This document shows, in pieces, positions 1 to 10,678 of a DNA stretch of 32,816 nt. Under the pieces are notes generated by a model, which searched no databases, was not told the origin of the DNA, and worked only from the letters and a program-made list of their open reading frames with translations. The DNA is taken from positions 1 to 32,816 of the forward strand of contig SGPM01000306.1 in the NCBI GenBank assembly GCA_004802725.1, in the 5' to 3' direction. The position numbers and the translations under genes are program-made. The DNA comes from Antrodiella citrinella (lineage: Eukaryota > Basidiomycota > Agaricomycetes > Polyporales > Steccherinaceae). Position 1 is the stretch's first letter, and the number at the start of each line of letters is the position of its first letter.

Positions 1-2001
1 AGCTCGCTGGCAAAGAGACACTCACCGCCGCGTGCACGTCACGACTACGGACTTGCGGAATTGATATATATGATGTATAGTGACCTGCATTTTCCCTCTG
101 GTCGACGATGTATATTGGACATACCTAGACATTTTTGAAATATGGTTCGAACTTCGTGGGCACGAAGTGAATGACAAAGTTACGGCGCTTGTGATTCTGG
201 CGACAAGCCTCCGGCGCTGAGATCTCAGATCTGAGACTCGGAAGATTGTATGTACTTACATAGGTAGTAGGAATTCCAAGTCCGAGCTGGTTCAGGAACA
301 CCTCCGAGAAACAAGGGCATAGTTTTCAGATGTTCTTGGGAAAGTACAAGAAAGCATAAAGTCTCATGAAGTTCTCGATTTCATGCTCAACTGACTGTCC
401 GCCAGGTCGGCTTCCTTCAAGTTTCTTGCTGCACAGCAATCTTCCGAGTGCAGCGAACTACTGCATCTGCATACAAAAGGCATTGTCGGAACAGCTCACA
501 CAAATAAAACGACAGTACATGAGTCGGAGAGCAGTGTATAAGGATAGATCTAGAGCACAACATAAACCTAGTCGCACTCGAACGGCCTCGCCCTCACCAC
601 TATCGAACGGACCGTCGTTCATGTGATGACGCATCTTGAATCGGTATATCGCACGCAGTAGACTGCTTGCTGTCTGTCGCGTTGCTTTTGCACGATCACT
701 GTCGCCATCATCCTGTATTGCAACAGGGACTCGGAGTGTACTGTTCTCTGCCGCCTGAGTTGCCATTTCCAGGAATGAACCCCCGAGCACCAGTACTCCA
801 GATCTGACGATCTTGCAATTGCTCGAAAACCCTCGCTATTTTCTCGACTCGTCCGACAAGTGGTTTCAGAATGTCATTCTAACATTGGATGTCCCCTTTG
901 AAGAACCTATATAGGTATGTTATTGAGGCAATTCATCATACAACCGCAACTATGCGGCACAACTTGAACTCACAATCTCAGCATCGCAAGAGCCTCCGTT
1001 CTGACTCGGACCTGCGCGGCCTGTCAGCGAAGATGCTTTCGCTCTCTAGCCTCTGTCCACTAAGCACTGTGACCTATGTGGCGGAGAAGAAGAAACACCA
1101 TGATGATTCGTGTCGTCCCGAATCATCAGACTACTCTTGTATTTCGTAGCTTTTCTCGATGATCAATTCCAGTTCGTCACGACTCACCTCCATCATATTC
1201 GTCTACTTGAAGCTCACTGACTTTGCCAAATATGTAGGTAGCACCTTCGCAAAGCGCACTCGTGAAGAGACATTTGCGTCGTTCTAGGTCCCGACATAGT
1301 TCGACCCGTCTTGTGTCAGCCATAAATGTGAAGCCGCTCTGGCTCTTCTATAGACTTAGTGACACCGGCGACCGTCCTGCATCGTTCATCCAGATGTATT
1401 CATTTCTAGTCCTCTTGGATGGGTAAGTATAGCCTATTTATTATTTATTACGGACGCTTCATTTCTTTGGGACTACCGAAGCGGACATCTTATTGTTCAA
1501 GAATGATGAACACCAAGTCGGGATTCCGATTCGATTCATTTCATTCTCTTCATTCTGATGACTCATGTTCTGTGGCGCATATGCTCAGTCTTGTGCGCAG
1601 CCTTCTGTTACCCTGATATGACTGCCGTGCGTTGTGGGAGGCTCGGAGTCGGAGTCACAGGAGTCAGAGGTGTTGCACTCGGCCTGTCCGCCTTCCTATC
1701 TTACGGAATTCTTTATACCAGGGCTGATGGATGTTTTATTTCATGCAGCACGTACCCATTATTCAGGTTTGTCTTCCGATTCATAAGACTGCTCTTTCGC
1801 CGCTGTTCTGCTCTGCCCTTCGCGCAATTGTAATCCGGAGATCTGTCAAATGGCATCCTACTAACCGCTTTCGGGCGGACGCCACACCCGACCATCTATC
1901 CTCCGGTCGTGGGTTCCGTGTCCCTACAAGAACCCAGCCGGGTTTGCTCCCAGCTCCTGCTCCATACCCACATCTCATTACCAGTGACTTCTGGACTAGA
2001 C
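1..2001. other. Intergenic, no gene recognised
   Basis: I see no exon chain with splice signals and no recognisable protein motif on either strand. Open frames here are short (under 115 codons), overlap on both strands and have unremarkable compositions. The only structure noted is a pair of overlapping perfect 12-base palindromes at 217-235. The last part is presumably the promoter of the gene starting at 2002. Confidence 0.6.
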
Positions 2002-3388
2002 ATGGCAGCAAACGAGACTGATTATCTGAGAATCTCAGATTTCTTGGACGAGCTCCTCATAGAACTCCCGAGTCAGTACTGTTCCCATTTTTATGTCGCT
2101 GGGAGCTTTATCTCATATCAAGTCATCTCGCGCAGTGACAGATATCGTGTATGCAGTATCTGGTGCATATTTGTAAGTACCGCCTCAACGGAGACGCATA
2201 TTCACGCCGTGTTGATGTGATGAGCCTAGATGGGAGTTTTTGGCCTCTCTCAGTTTCGACTGGAGCTTTCTTACGGGGAGGAAGGCAGTAACGTGGCCGA
2301 TGGTGTGTTTAACTCTATGCATGCCAGTGCCAGTGCTATGTCCTAATCACGAGCTCTCCTGCTGCCTCAGATCTCGTACTTCGCTGGACGATATTTTGCC
2401 CTGTTTACAGTCTGCGTTGCGTGAGTACTATTCTCATACAGTGATGATCACCTCATCTCAGCTCAGATTTGAAGCATCTATGGCAATGTACCACCTACCC
2501 CGGGTGCGGATCTAGTTCAACTGGATGTTCCCTCGAGCTTATTTGAGCTTGTTGGCGGTAGGAATGCGTGGATATTGCTGATTGTACGTGCGTCTTCTTG
2601 TGCCGATGGGCCACGATATCCCAATGTCTGATATGCCGACCAGCTCACTAGCAGTGGAACGAATGCTCTCGCTACTCTGAACCTAGCTATACGAGCGCAA
2701 GTTGACCTTTCCAAATCTCAATCTGCGCGCCTCGAATAACAGCGACTCGGATCCGTTATTCTAGGATGATCGTGTGGTCTTTCGACCAAAGGGTGGTCAT
2801 TCCTCTGACAATTCTTCTGGTCTGCCAATGGACATTCATTGTAGCAGGTGAGGTTGAAAATGCTCAATGGATTACGCACGCTCAAATGTCTCTTCAGAAA
2901 TTGTGACATGCGCGCTGTACATCGATACGCCGGATTTTAGGCGGGTTTTGTCTGCAACAGTGTCTATTTTCGGTGCCATCGGATATACACTGCTCCTCGA
3001 CATCGTCATCTTCATTCTGACAGCCAGCAGGATTCGACGACTTGGATCGTTTGGCACGCGGACGCGACTCCAGGATCGTATACTCAAGGACGGTCTCCTC
3101 TACTTCTTGCTCGTGTACGTGGTTTTTGTGGTACAATTTGTACGAAATATGGAGGGTACTAAGTGAATGAATAGCATAGCCGTCAATGCTACGCTCTTGT
3201 CCGCAGAAATAACCCAACTCGGGGCCACCAACCCCTTTCCATCCGCCATCGCGGCCCTGGTCGGTCATATTTATGTGCCTGTATATTCATACTTCCGCTT
3301 ACTGACTAGAATGTACGAACCACAGATGGTCTCCAGTCGCCTTGTGCGCAGGCTGTCGAACTTCTCGACGACTGTGCCGGCCATATAG
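2002..3388 (+). CDS. Multi-pass membrane protein of a basidiomycete-specific family
   Basis: Function unknown. Exons I can phase are 2142-2172, 2230-2302, 2371-2420, about 2644-2696, 2765-2847, 2898-3114, 3175-3259 and 3326-3388. They give in-order segments typical of a fungal serpentine membrane family: GAYLWEFLASLSFDW, YFAGRYFALFT, ATLNLAIRAMIVWSFDQR, VVIPLTILLVCQWTFIV, then a long hydrophobic stretch, KDGLLYFLLV and finally SSRLVRRLSNFS before the stop. The family pattern (WEFL, FDW, GRY, NL-IR-M-VW-Q, DGL-YF, R-VRRL) is recalled, not searched. The start ATG at 2002 has a good context (gacATGGCA). The first exon end (perhaps 2080) and the part between 2421 and 2643, where a conserved cysteine is expected, stay unresolved, so a broken gene is possible. 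The intron at 2697 starts with GCAAGT, a GC-AG intron. The gene is convergent with malic enzyme. Confidence 0.65.
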
Positions 3389-4485
3389 TGGGTGGCTCTC
3401 TGTTCCCAGCGAGCATCTACGTCTTACCATTCCCACATCCAGTCTTGTTACCGAGGACAAATTCGCTTTACAGCCTACCTCCACGAAGCATTGTGACCTG
3501 GGAGACGGTGAATAGTTGAGAATCCTAGTGATCATAGTCAGAGTCATGTCTGTCTTCGATATTCTCGGACTGTTCTCTTGTTGAAGATGTAACCTTAAGT
3601 TCGAACCTCGACACTAAATCGGCTCAATTTCCGATACACCTGAAGATACCTCACTGACTGAGAATTTTGCTAACGATGGACGTTGTGTTTGCAATGTTGA
3701 CTACTGATCGAGACTTTCGTGCTCTCGTTTCATCTCATTGACAGCGACGACGAGTTTGCGATGTCCATGTGACTGACGGGTCAAAACTGCACGGAAGCAG
3801 TGCAATTGTATCTGTTGGACACTAGAACAAGGTATACAGCGACCAGCTATATACAACGCGGAAGGTCAAGCTCTCAGGTGCTCGCATTATTGCGATTCGC
3901 TTGCTTGCATGTGCCAAGCCCAATCACTGCTGCCTGCGACTGGAATGACTGATGCACAATCAGCATTGTATGTTCGAAATACAAAGAACGATGCACACTT
4001 ACCGGCTGAAGCTCTCGACTGATGCCCTACGAACTGCTAAAATCTCGAACCAGTCTCTGGAGAGTTCAAAAAACCTAGGAACGTTACGACACATCGGGGC
4101 AAGTTTCCCGGAATCTGCAACTGTAGCGTAAGCGTCCTCAGGTTCAATCCGGTCAGCGTTATCGTCGTAAGTATGTTACCGACAAGTCCTTAGTTGCACG
4201 AAGAACCTGAGATCTGACCATCAATAAATCGATGTCGACCAAGACACCTAGTATCAAAGACACTCCGAATCAGGCTGGAAGGCGGTCGAGGTAACGGTCA
4301 AAGCTTCTGATTTGCTAAGGCAGGTGTTCATACCAGTATCTTCAAATAGTTCCGACAGAACAGTCACTGCAGAAGCGAAGGGTCAAGTCACGATATCGTC
4401 TGAGCACTTACTAAATCTACAATCATACAAGCTAAGGATCAAAGTGTCCTTCTTCCCATTTCCTCTCTTTCTCTTTCTCTCTCTC
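3389..4485. other. Convergent intergenic region, no gene seen
   Basis: No coding exons or RNA gene recognised. It separates the 3' ends of the membrane protein gene and malic enzyme. The stretch 4448-4487 is almost pure pyrimidine on the + strand (purine-rich in the malic enzyme 3' flank) and reaches the malic enzyme stop codon. Confidence 0.55.
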
Positions 4486-6721
4486 TTAATCCTGCGCACC
4501 ATCCGGATCATACACATACGTTCCATACACCGGCTTCCACTGGAACGCCTCCGCCTTGGCCCTCACTTCCTCGACCTTCCAATCCACTCCTGCGCTCCCC
4601 TCCGTGATCGCCTGCTCGGCCACCGCGATCGCCACTTCGAGGTTCACACCGGGAGCCTCGCCGAAATCGGGCAGGAGGGCATCGTCAGGGTCCTTGAGGG
4701 CGGGAGAGAGGGCCGCGAGGCGGCGTGTGCCGGCGACGATCATCGTATCGGTGAGCGTGCGGGATTGGGCGAGGACGGCACCGAATCCGAGGCCGGGGTA
4801 GATCAGTGCGTCTGTGAGAGAATGAGATTAGACGTGAAAGCTTGAACCGTGTAATGTCCCGAGAAAGACTTACTATTGCACTCCGCAACTCTGAAAATCG
4901 CACGAGCACATATGAGAACATGCAGTGAAAATACAACAATATCGGACTCACATGTATTCCTTTCCACCAGGTTGCTTGCAAGGCGGGAACGGACTCCCCG
5001 TCGCCAACAACGCCTTCCCATCTGTCCAATCGTTCGCATCCTGTGGCTTCACCTCATGCAACTTGCTCGGGTTCGACAACGGCAAAATGATCGGCCTCTC
5101 CGTATGCTTCGCCATCTCCCTGATGATCTCCTCCGTGAACGCGCCCGCCTGGGTCGAGGTCCCGATCAGGACCGTCGGCTTCACCCTCTTCACAACGTCG
5201 AACAGCCCGACTTCGCCCTTGTCGTTCGTGGCGACGTCGTTCCATTCTTCGTCTGGGCGGATGAACTCCTTGAGGGCGTCGCGAATCTTGTCCGGACCCA
5301 GAGATTGCTTGACCAGACCGAACTTGTCCAAGAGGTAGAACCGTTTGTTCGCTTCTTCGACGGCGATGTTGTCGAGGGTCACCATACCATCTCTCAGTTG
5401 GCGAGCAATTCCGAGGCCAGCTGAACCGGCGCCGTAGATGATGAAGCGTTGGTCTGCGAGACGGCTCTTGGTGACACCAGCAGCGGCCATGACGGTAGCC
5501 AGAGTTACTGCGCCAGTTCCTTGCCTATCGAGTACGTCAGAGGTAAGATACGGTTATAGAATAAACATAGCGTAGCGTACACATCATCGTTGAATACCGC
5601 GTGCTGCTCACGGTATCGCTCGAGCAACCGGTACGCGTTTGTGACACCGAAATCCTCGAAGTGAAGGAGGGAATGAGGATAGTACTTGCGGACCAGCTGC
5701 ACGAATCTAGCCACATCTATGTCAATTTCTAGTTGATAATCCCGGTCACAACGAGCCACGTACTTTTCGATGAAACGGTCATACCCTTCTCCACGTACAC
5801 GTGCATTTGGCCAACCCTATCAAATGCCTCAGCATGCATTGGAAAATTATAACGAAACGTACTGACAACATAGAGAGGATCGTTCAGCAGATTCTCATTG
5901 TTCGTTCCGACGTCTAGAGTCACACTGAGAGTCCTTGAGGGGTCCATTCCTGCCAAGAGTCTGTGTATTCGCGATGAGTCACATTATCCGCAACATATAC
6001 TGACGTTGCACTCACGTATACACTGTCGACTTAGCAGTGGCGATCTGGAAACATTCTCATGAATACCGAGAGTAAAAAGGCGTAAAGCGGTCTTCTACTT
6101 ACACCTATTCCCTAAACATATACGAAGTCATTGGTCAGATTGGTTCACCCCATTGAACAAGCAGCACTGCCTACTCCGACGCTTGGTCACCAATACCAAG
6201 GATAGCTTCTGCATCTGAGCACACAACTAGATCGATGTGACGGCCTCTCGTTTGTTGAATGAAATCTTCTTCCATGGTATCTTCATGCGGGAACGTGAGG
6301 TACATCCCTTCACTCCGTCTGAACAGATGCGAATAGTTCGCAATGGCGTCTGCCTGTACATCAAGTCAGTATGCGATGCCAATCATCTCAAGGGATACCA
6401 ACGACTCACCTCAGTCGGCGTATAGATGATCGGCATCAACTCCTTCAAATGCCTCCTAATCAACTCATAGTACAACACCCAGTTCTGGTCCTTCATGCTC
6501 TGCAAGAACGTGTTCTTCCTCAAGTCGTTCTCATGCGCGCGGAGCTGATCGTACGCGCGATCGCACTGGTCATCGAGCGTGTTTATGCGGAAGGGTAGAC
6601 GTCCAATGAGCCCGAGTGCTTTGCGCTCTTCAGCTGTGAACGCGGTGCCCTTGTTCCATCGCGGGTGGGTGAGGAGTGCGCCGCCGCGCAGGGCGATGCG
6701 GAAGATAGGTTCTGCTGGCAT
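4486..6721 (-). CDS. NAD(P)-dependent malic enzyme, with an apparent one-base frameshift
   Basis: Malic enzyme converts malate to pyruvate and CO2 with NAD(P) reduction. Exons: 6721-6410, 6353-6175, 6111-6103, 6044-6016, 5960-5867, 5816-5764, 5706-5581, 5524-4952, 4890-4874, 4811-4486. The protein would be about 572 residues, the usual fungal length. Visible hallmarks are [33 protein letters not shown], the region ending [51 protein letters not shown], the dinucleotide-binding [32 protein letters not shown] and [18 protein letters not shown]. No clear mitochondrial presequence is seen, so a cytosolic location is likely. The conserved GVGGIG turn right after GDQ cannot be read: one G appears missing near 6182, which puts TAG in frame. 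Everything downstream is intact, so either a sequence error or a recent inactivating mutation is possible. Confidence 0.93.
6103..6111 (-). other. 9-base micro-exon of malic enzyme
   Basis: Nine bases encoding Gly-Ile-Gly lie between a tttag acceptor and a gtaagt donor. They join GVG at the end of exon 2 (after correcting the frameshift) to [10 protein letters not shown] in exon 4, rebuilding the conserved malic enzyme motif. The flanking introns are about 63 and 58 bases, normal for this genome. Confidence 0.7.
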
Positions 6722-7058
6722 CGATGGTGGTGGTATAGGATTGCTTTGATACTGGCATGTTGGTTATTTACGCTGGTCACAGACGGAAGAGGAGTAGTGA
6801 CGTCCGACAGGGCTAAAAATGGGCCGATCACTCCAATATCAAATCATAACCAGTCATGCCAGCAGCAAACAGACAACGGCATAGGACATCATCATCATGA
6901 AAACTACAGATTAAGGACACAAGCCGTTAAGTACAACATGCGTAAAGTAAAAAGAACCGTTGGCAAGTCCCAGGAGCCCTTCGCAATCAAGGATAATCAA
7001 GATGAAAGCGTACATAAAGTGTCAGGAGTGGGTCGTAGAAGTGTCAATGTTGCAAGGT
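6722..7058. other. Malic enzyme upstream region / 3' flank of MARVEL-like gene
   Basis: No gene seen in 337 bases. It should hold the malic enzyme promoter and 5' leader and the 3' untranslated region of the tandem upstream gene. No TATA box or other motif stands out. Confidence 0.5.
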
Positions 7059-7856
7059 TTAGGCAATGAGTCCTCCTCGGAAGCCGTCACCTCTGCGGCT
7101 GGCAGCAACACCGCGGAAGATGAGCATGACGAGTGCGAAGGTGGTCAAGATCCTGTGAACGCCGCGTGTGAGCAATGGGTGTTGACTGTATGATGGATTA
7201 CGTCACATACCAGAGAATCCAAGCAAAGCCCTCTTGTGCGTTTTGCTGACCGCAGTACACAAAGTGTTGACTAAAGAGACGGAATACCCAGTTAACGAGC
7301 CAGAACCAGTGTGGAGCAGAAGTGTTACTCACGAGCAACTCAGACCTCCGCTGTACGCAGCAGTAATCGATGCAGCGGCAGACAGCCAGAAAACCCACGT
7401 AATGAACAGGCTAGGCGGATACGGTGTAAATGCGCAGCCCAAATATAACAAAAGTGGTACGACTTACAAGATTCCATGACTCCCTACGCTTGCAAGTATC
7501 GAGCCCGACGCTCGTAGGAACGCAAACATGTACAGCGTTGCAACCACGATGGTCCACACTGAACAGAAGACAATGAATCGCGTCCTGTCACGGACAGCAT
7601 TGGAGAGAAAATTGTGATGTTGGTTGAACCGTGCAGTGAGCCATGATGCGATGGCCAACTAGTGGGGGATGTATCGTGAGCATGTCGCACGTCGCACTTA
7701 CATACTTGGGACTTACCTCGATGATAGCGAAGAAGATAAGGAGGGCCATGGTGACTATGAGTATAGGAGGTGAGCCATTGGGGACGACACCACGAACAAT
7801 ATGGACAACATACTGGGTTGGCCCCGGCGAATATGCGAATCAAAGCGAGACGACAT
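7059..7856 (-). CDS. Four-span MARVEL-like membrane protein
   Basis: Six exons (7856-7814, 7754-7717, 7658-7468, 7410-7333, 7270-7211, 7152-7059) join in frame to 167 residues. The order is a short N-terminus, MSSRFDSHIRRGQP, and four hydrophobic segments: about 15-38 (ALLIFFAIIELAIASWL), 52-73 (RFIVFCSVWTIVVATLYMF), 78-105 (FLFITWVFWLSAAASIT) and 130-150 (FALVMLIF). Between segments 3 and 4 lies HFVYCGQQNAQEGFAW, and a basic tail follows. The pattern matches a common basidiomycete family usually annotated as MARVEL or membrane-associating; its function is unknown. The start is fixed by exon 1, whose donor gtatgt removes the stops present in the uninterrupted frame. Introns are about 50-60 bases. 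It sits between malic enzyme and the LysM gene, all on the same strand, with no sign of shared function. Confidence 0.85.
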
Positions 7857-8217
7857 GATAGCGGTTGGATGAGAGAGGTGTATTCGTGAAATGGTCGTGG
7901 TCGTGGTTCTTTATGTAGGAGGAAGGAAGAATGGAGGCAGGCGGATGCGTACTTGAGCGAGCAAGCTTCCGATCAATTCCATGCGACCGACCTTCCCGGA
8001 AACATTGACGTCATCCTGACCGGCTATTTTTTTCCAGCCCCGAGTCACGATTTCGCATTCCAATGCGTAACAATTGTTATGGTACATGACATGACGCCAC
8101 ACAAGGGACGCATACTGGCTAGTCTACAGAATGGGAGAGAGAAATGAAAGAATGGCTGGATAGATAGGATGTAAAGATTCGGTCAGAATGTCAGTAGATA
8201 TGACGGCGGTCGGGTCA
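7857..8217. other. Intergenic, upstream of MARVEL-like gene
   Basis: 361 bases with no gene. It combines the promoter side of the MARVEL-like gene and the 3' flank of the LysM gene. It contains one perfect TGACGTCA palindrome, listed separately. Confidence 0.5.
8006..8013. promoter_or_regulatory. CRE-type palindrome TGACGTCA
   Basis: A perfect 8-base CRE/ATF-CREB consensus lies about 150 bases upstream of the MARVEL-like start codon. The position fits an upstream activating site for a bZIP factor, but a single 8-mer can arise by chance and binding is only inferred. Confidence 0.3.
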
Positions 8218-9021
8218 TTAGGTCCGCCTCGCTACCCCTGCGCGCGCGACAGTAGGTTTCTCCTCCGGCAAGCAAACGACCTGCGATGGCGTCAGCAGAT
8301 CGCAGTTGAGGCCTGGGTTCACCTTCGTCAACTCCTCCACAGTGAACCCTCGACTGTTCGCAATGTCCCAGCAAGTGTCGCCCGGCTTTACGCGGTACGC
8401 GTGGACATAGTTCGAGCACATCTCCATCACTGGGTCTTCCTGGTGGTGCGAGGGTGCCGCGAGTCGTAGCACTAGAAGCAGCACGACTAGTACCATCATG
8501 AGGAATGGGAAGAGCGTTCGGTAAGCCTGTGCGTTCCCAAAGCTCCCAAAGCGTGATCGGTGTGGTGCGGTACCCTACAGACACGTCATAAGCGAGCGAC
8601 ATGCTACCAGTCACAGCTGCACTCACAGCTTCAGTCGCTAAAGCTTGATAGCCATCCCCACGACTCGGTGCAGCCTCCAAATCCTCATCCGAATGTTCTT
8701 CAAAAGCGGTAGGCACAGACGCTTCTCCCACTGCACAGCATGTCAGTCAACGTCGTTCGCAGACTGGCCAGTCCATTTCACAACGCACCTTGCCTCAACT
8801 CCCCATATTGAGCACCTTCCGCACCCTCCCATAATCGACCATCTCCGCCCCTGTAGTAGTACTTTCCGCTGTCGGAATCATATCCCACTCGTTTCATCCC
8901 TTCCGGCAGCCTATAGTCATCCTACGTTAAGGCACAGAGAATCGAAGGTCAATTGTGGCTGTACATAGGAACATTGCACGAAACGAAGACTCACTTCATC
9001 GTATTGCGTCCAGCGACCCAT
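8218..9021 (-). CDS. Membrane-anchored single-LysM protein
   Basis: Four exons (9021-8995, 8921-8789, 8730-8627, 8574-8218) give 206 residues. The N-terminal part (about 1-55; WTQYDE, then RLPEGMKRVGYDSDSGKYYY) is a conserved block I recall from basidiomycete LysM proteins. An acidic linker follows, then one hydrophobic anchor at about 109-127 (LFPFLMMVLVVLLLVL). After it comes a LysM domain, about 148-189: YRVKPGDTCWDIANSRG, FTVEELTKVNPGLNC, LLTPSQVVCLP. LysM domains bind chitin or other GlcNAc polymers. No cleavable signal peptide is visible, so a type II orientation with LysM outside or in the lumen is inferred. The chosen start is the one giving MGRWTQYDE; an upstream in-frame ATG at 9237 would add 72 residues. 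It is divergent from the RRM gene. Confidence 0.85.
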
Positions 9022-9275
9022 TGACGAATGGTTGTTCAGATCCAAGATGGAGGAGCCTGTCCTCGAGGTGCTGCGGGTGTGCTTGGGAGATACAAGCCTA
9101 CTAGTCTCCGCCACCACAGGTCTTGGCCCGTGACACGTCGTGATACGTGTGACCTTCGCTATTTCGAGAGAAGTTCGGCAAACGCCGTTGAGGGACGGCA
9201 ATTGCCGTCCTCTGCTGAAGAGACTCTCTATGTTCACGAAGTACAGTCCGTAACTATAATCTCGCCGACCTCACC
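9022..9275. promoter_or_regulatory. Divergent promoter region, LysM gene / RRM gene
   Basis: 254 bases separate the two divergent start codons, so this interval should hold both core promoters. No strong TATA box is seen; actataat lies at about 9253, near the RRM start. If the LysM gene uses the ATG at 9237 instead, the shared region shrinks to under 40 bases. Confidence 0.5.
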
Positions 9276-10351
9276 ATGGCTGAACTCGCTGCACCACCGC
9301 TGAATGGTCAAACTCTCCCGTCCATCTCCGCCTCCGTGCCCCTCAAACAAGAGGATGCTGTCATGGAGAATGCGACCGCTCCTGAACCACTGGCAGCAGT
9401 GGAGAAGGAGCAACCCGTCTCCGAGACGCTGTACATCCAGAACTTGAACGAGAAGATCAAGATCCCCGTATTGAAAGCAAGTTTGAAGGGCCTGTTCAAG
9501 TCGTATGGGGAGGTACTGGATGTGGTTGCGCATGGCAATTTGAGGATGAGGGGACAGGCGTTCGTGTCGTTTGAGTCGCCGGAGATCGCGGCGAAGGCGT
9601 TGAAAGAGGTCAAGGGGTTCCCGTTGTATTCGAAGCCCATGGTGCGTTGTGATTTCTGGAAACTTTGGATGTCGAGATGGCGCTGACAGTTACTGTGGTG
9701 GTTTGTAGCAAATCTCATTCGCGAGGACACGATCGGATGCCGTCGTGCAGAAACTCGATTCTGAGAACTTCGATGCCCACAAAACACAACGAGAGGAACA
9801 CAAGAGTACGTCCCCTTCCTCCATTCACCCCATTTCCACACCCATATACTCACAATTTATGGTTTTACAGAAGCGACACGTTACACGAACCCTCTCAAGC
9901 GCAAATTCCGTGCGAAACGCGAGATGGACGGTGGTGCAGCCGTCCCCGTGTCCAAACGACCGAACGTACAGATGCCCGACGAGTACCTCCCACCAAACAA
10001 AATTCTGTTCCTGCAGAACCTGCCGGAGAATGTCACGAAAGACCAACTAACGACTCTGTTTTCTCAGTGCGCACACACGTTTTTCGTTTCGAAGTCGTTC
10101 AAGTTGTTCTGATACGTGATATACCAACAGATACCCCAATTTATACGAAGTCCGTCTCATCCCGACGAAGAAGGACATCGCGTTCGTGGAATACGTCGAC
10201 GAGGGGAGTGCGACTGTCGCCAAGGATGCGCTGCACAATTACAAGCTCGATGGGGAGAACAAAATCAAGGTCCGTTTGCGCATTCATCTTCTGTTTTACT
10301 CGCTGGGCTGACCAGGTTTTTTTCGTCTAGATCACCTTTGCGAGGAAATGA
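9276..10351 (+). CDS. U1A/U2B''-type spliceosomal protein, two RRM domains
   Basis: Five exons (9276-9641, 9709-9805, 9871-10066, 10131-10269, 10331-10351) give 272 residues. RRM1 covers about 50-130 and carries ETLYIQNLNEKIK with RNP2, and RMRGQAFVSF as RNP1; the run NLNEKIK followed by RGQAFVSF is the hallmark of the U1A/U2B''/SNF family. A basic linker follows. RRM2 is about 195-272, with ILFLQNLPENVTKDQL as RNP2, KDIAFVEY as RNP1, and KIKITFARK at the end. These proteins bind stem-loops of U1 or U2 snRNA in the nucleus. Fungi usually have a single homologue, so U1 versus U2 cannot be decided here. About 50 Pro/Ala/Glu-rich residues precede RRM1. The start context tcaccATGGC is good. The last exon holds only six sense codons and the stop. 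Confidence 0.93.
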
Positions 10352-10678
10352 TCGTTCATTTTTTACGTTGGGGACCTTTGTGCCGTATCTCACCACCACG
10401 TGTATTATATTCTTTCTGTTGTATGTTTTATCCTGTTCGGAGTCGATACTTGGGATGTACGCGAACGCAAACACCGACGAACTGGAGAGCGACAATAAGG
10501 GTCCCTGTACAAGGTATCAAATTATATAAGTACATCTGACAAGGTAATACTCACAGAGAAACCAGCAGAATAAGCAAACGAAAGCGAGGCGAACGAGGCG
10601 TGATAGTAAATTATACATCGTCACAGAATCCCAAACATCCGAACCACAAAATAACCTCCATCCCAAAGCAGCTGCACG
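10352..10678. other. Convergent 3' intergenic region
   Basis: 327 bases between the ends of the RRM gene (+) and the DUF6533 gene (-). I see nothing coding in it; it should contain both 3' untranslated regions. Confidence 0.5.

Noticed and set aside
4139..4152. Box-B-like ggttcaatcc suggesting a tRNA
   Set aside because: No matching box A at the right distance and no foldable acceptor stem around it.
4312..4845. 177-codon open frame on +
   Set aside because: The right half is antisense to the last malic enzyme exon; the left half includes a C/T tract translated as Phe/Leu/Ser runs.
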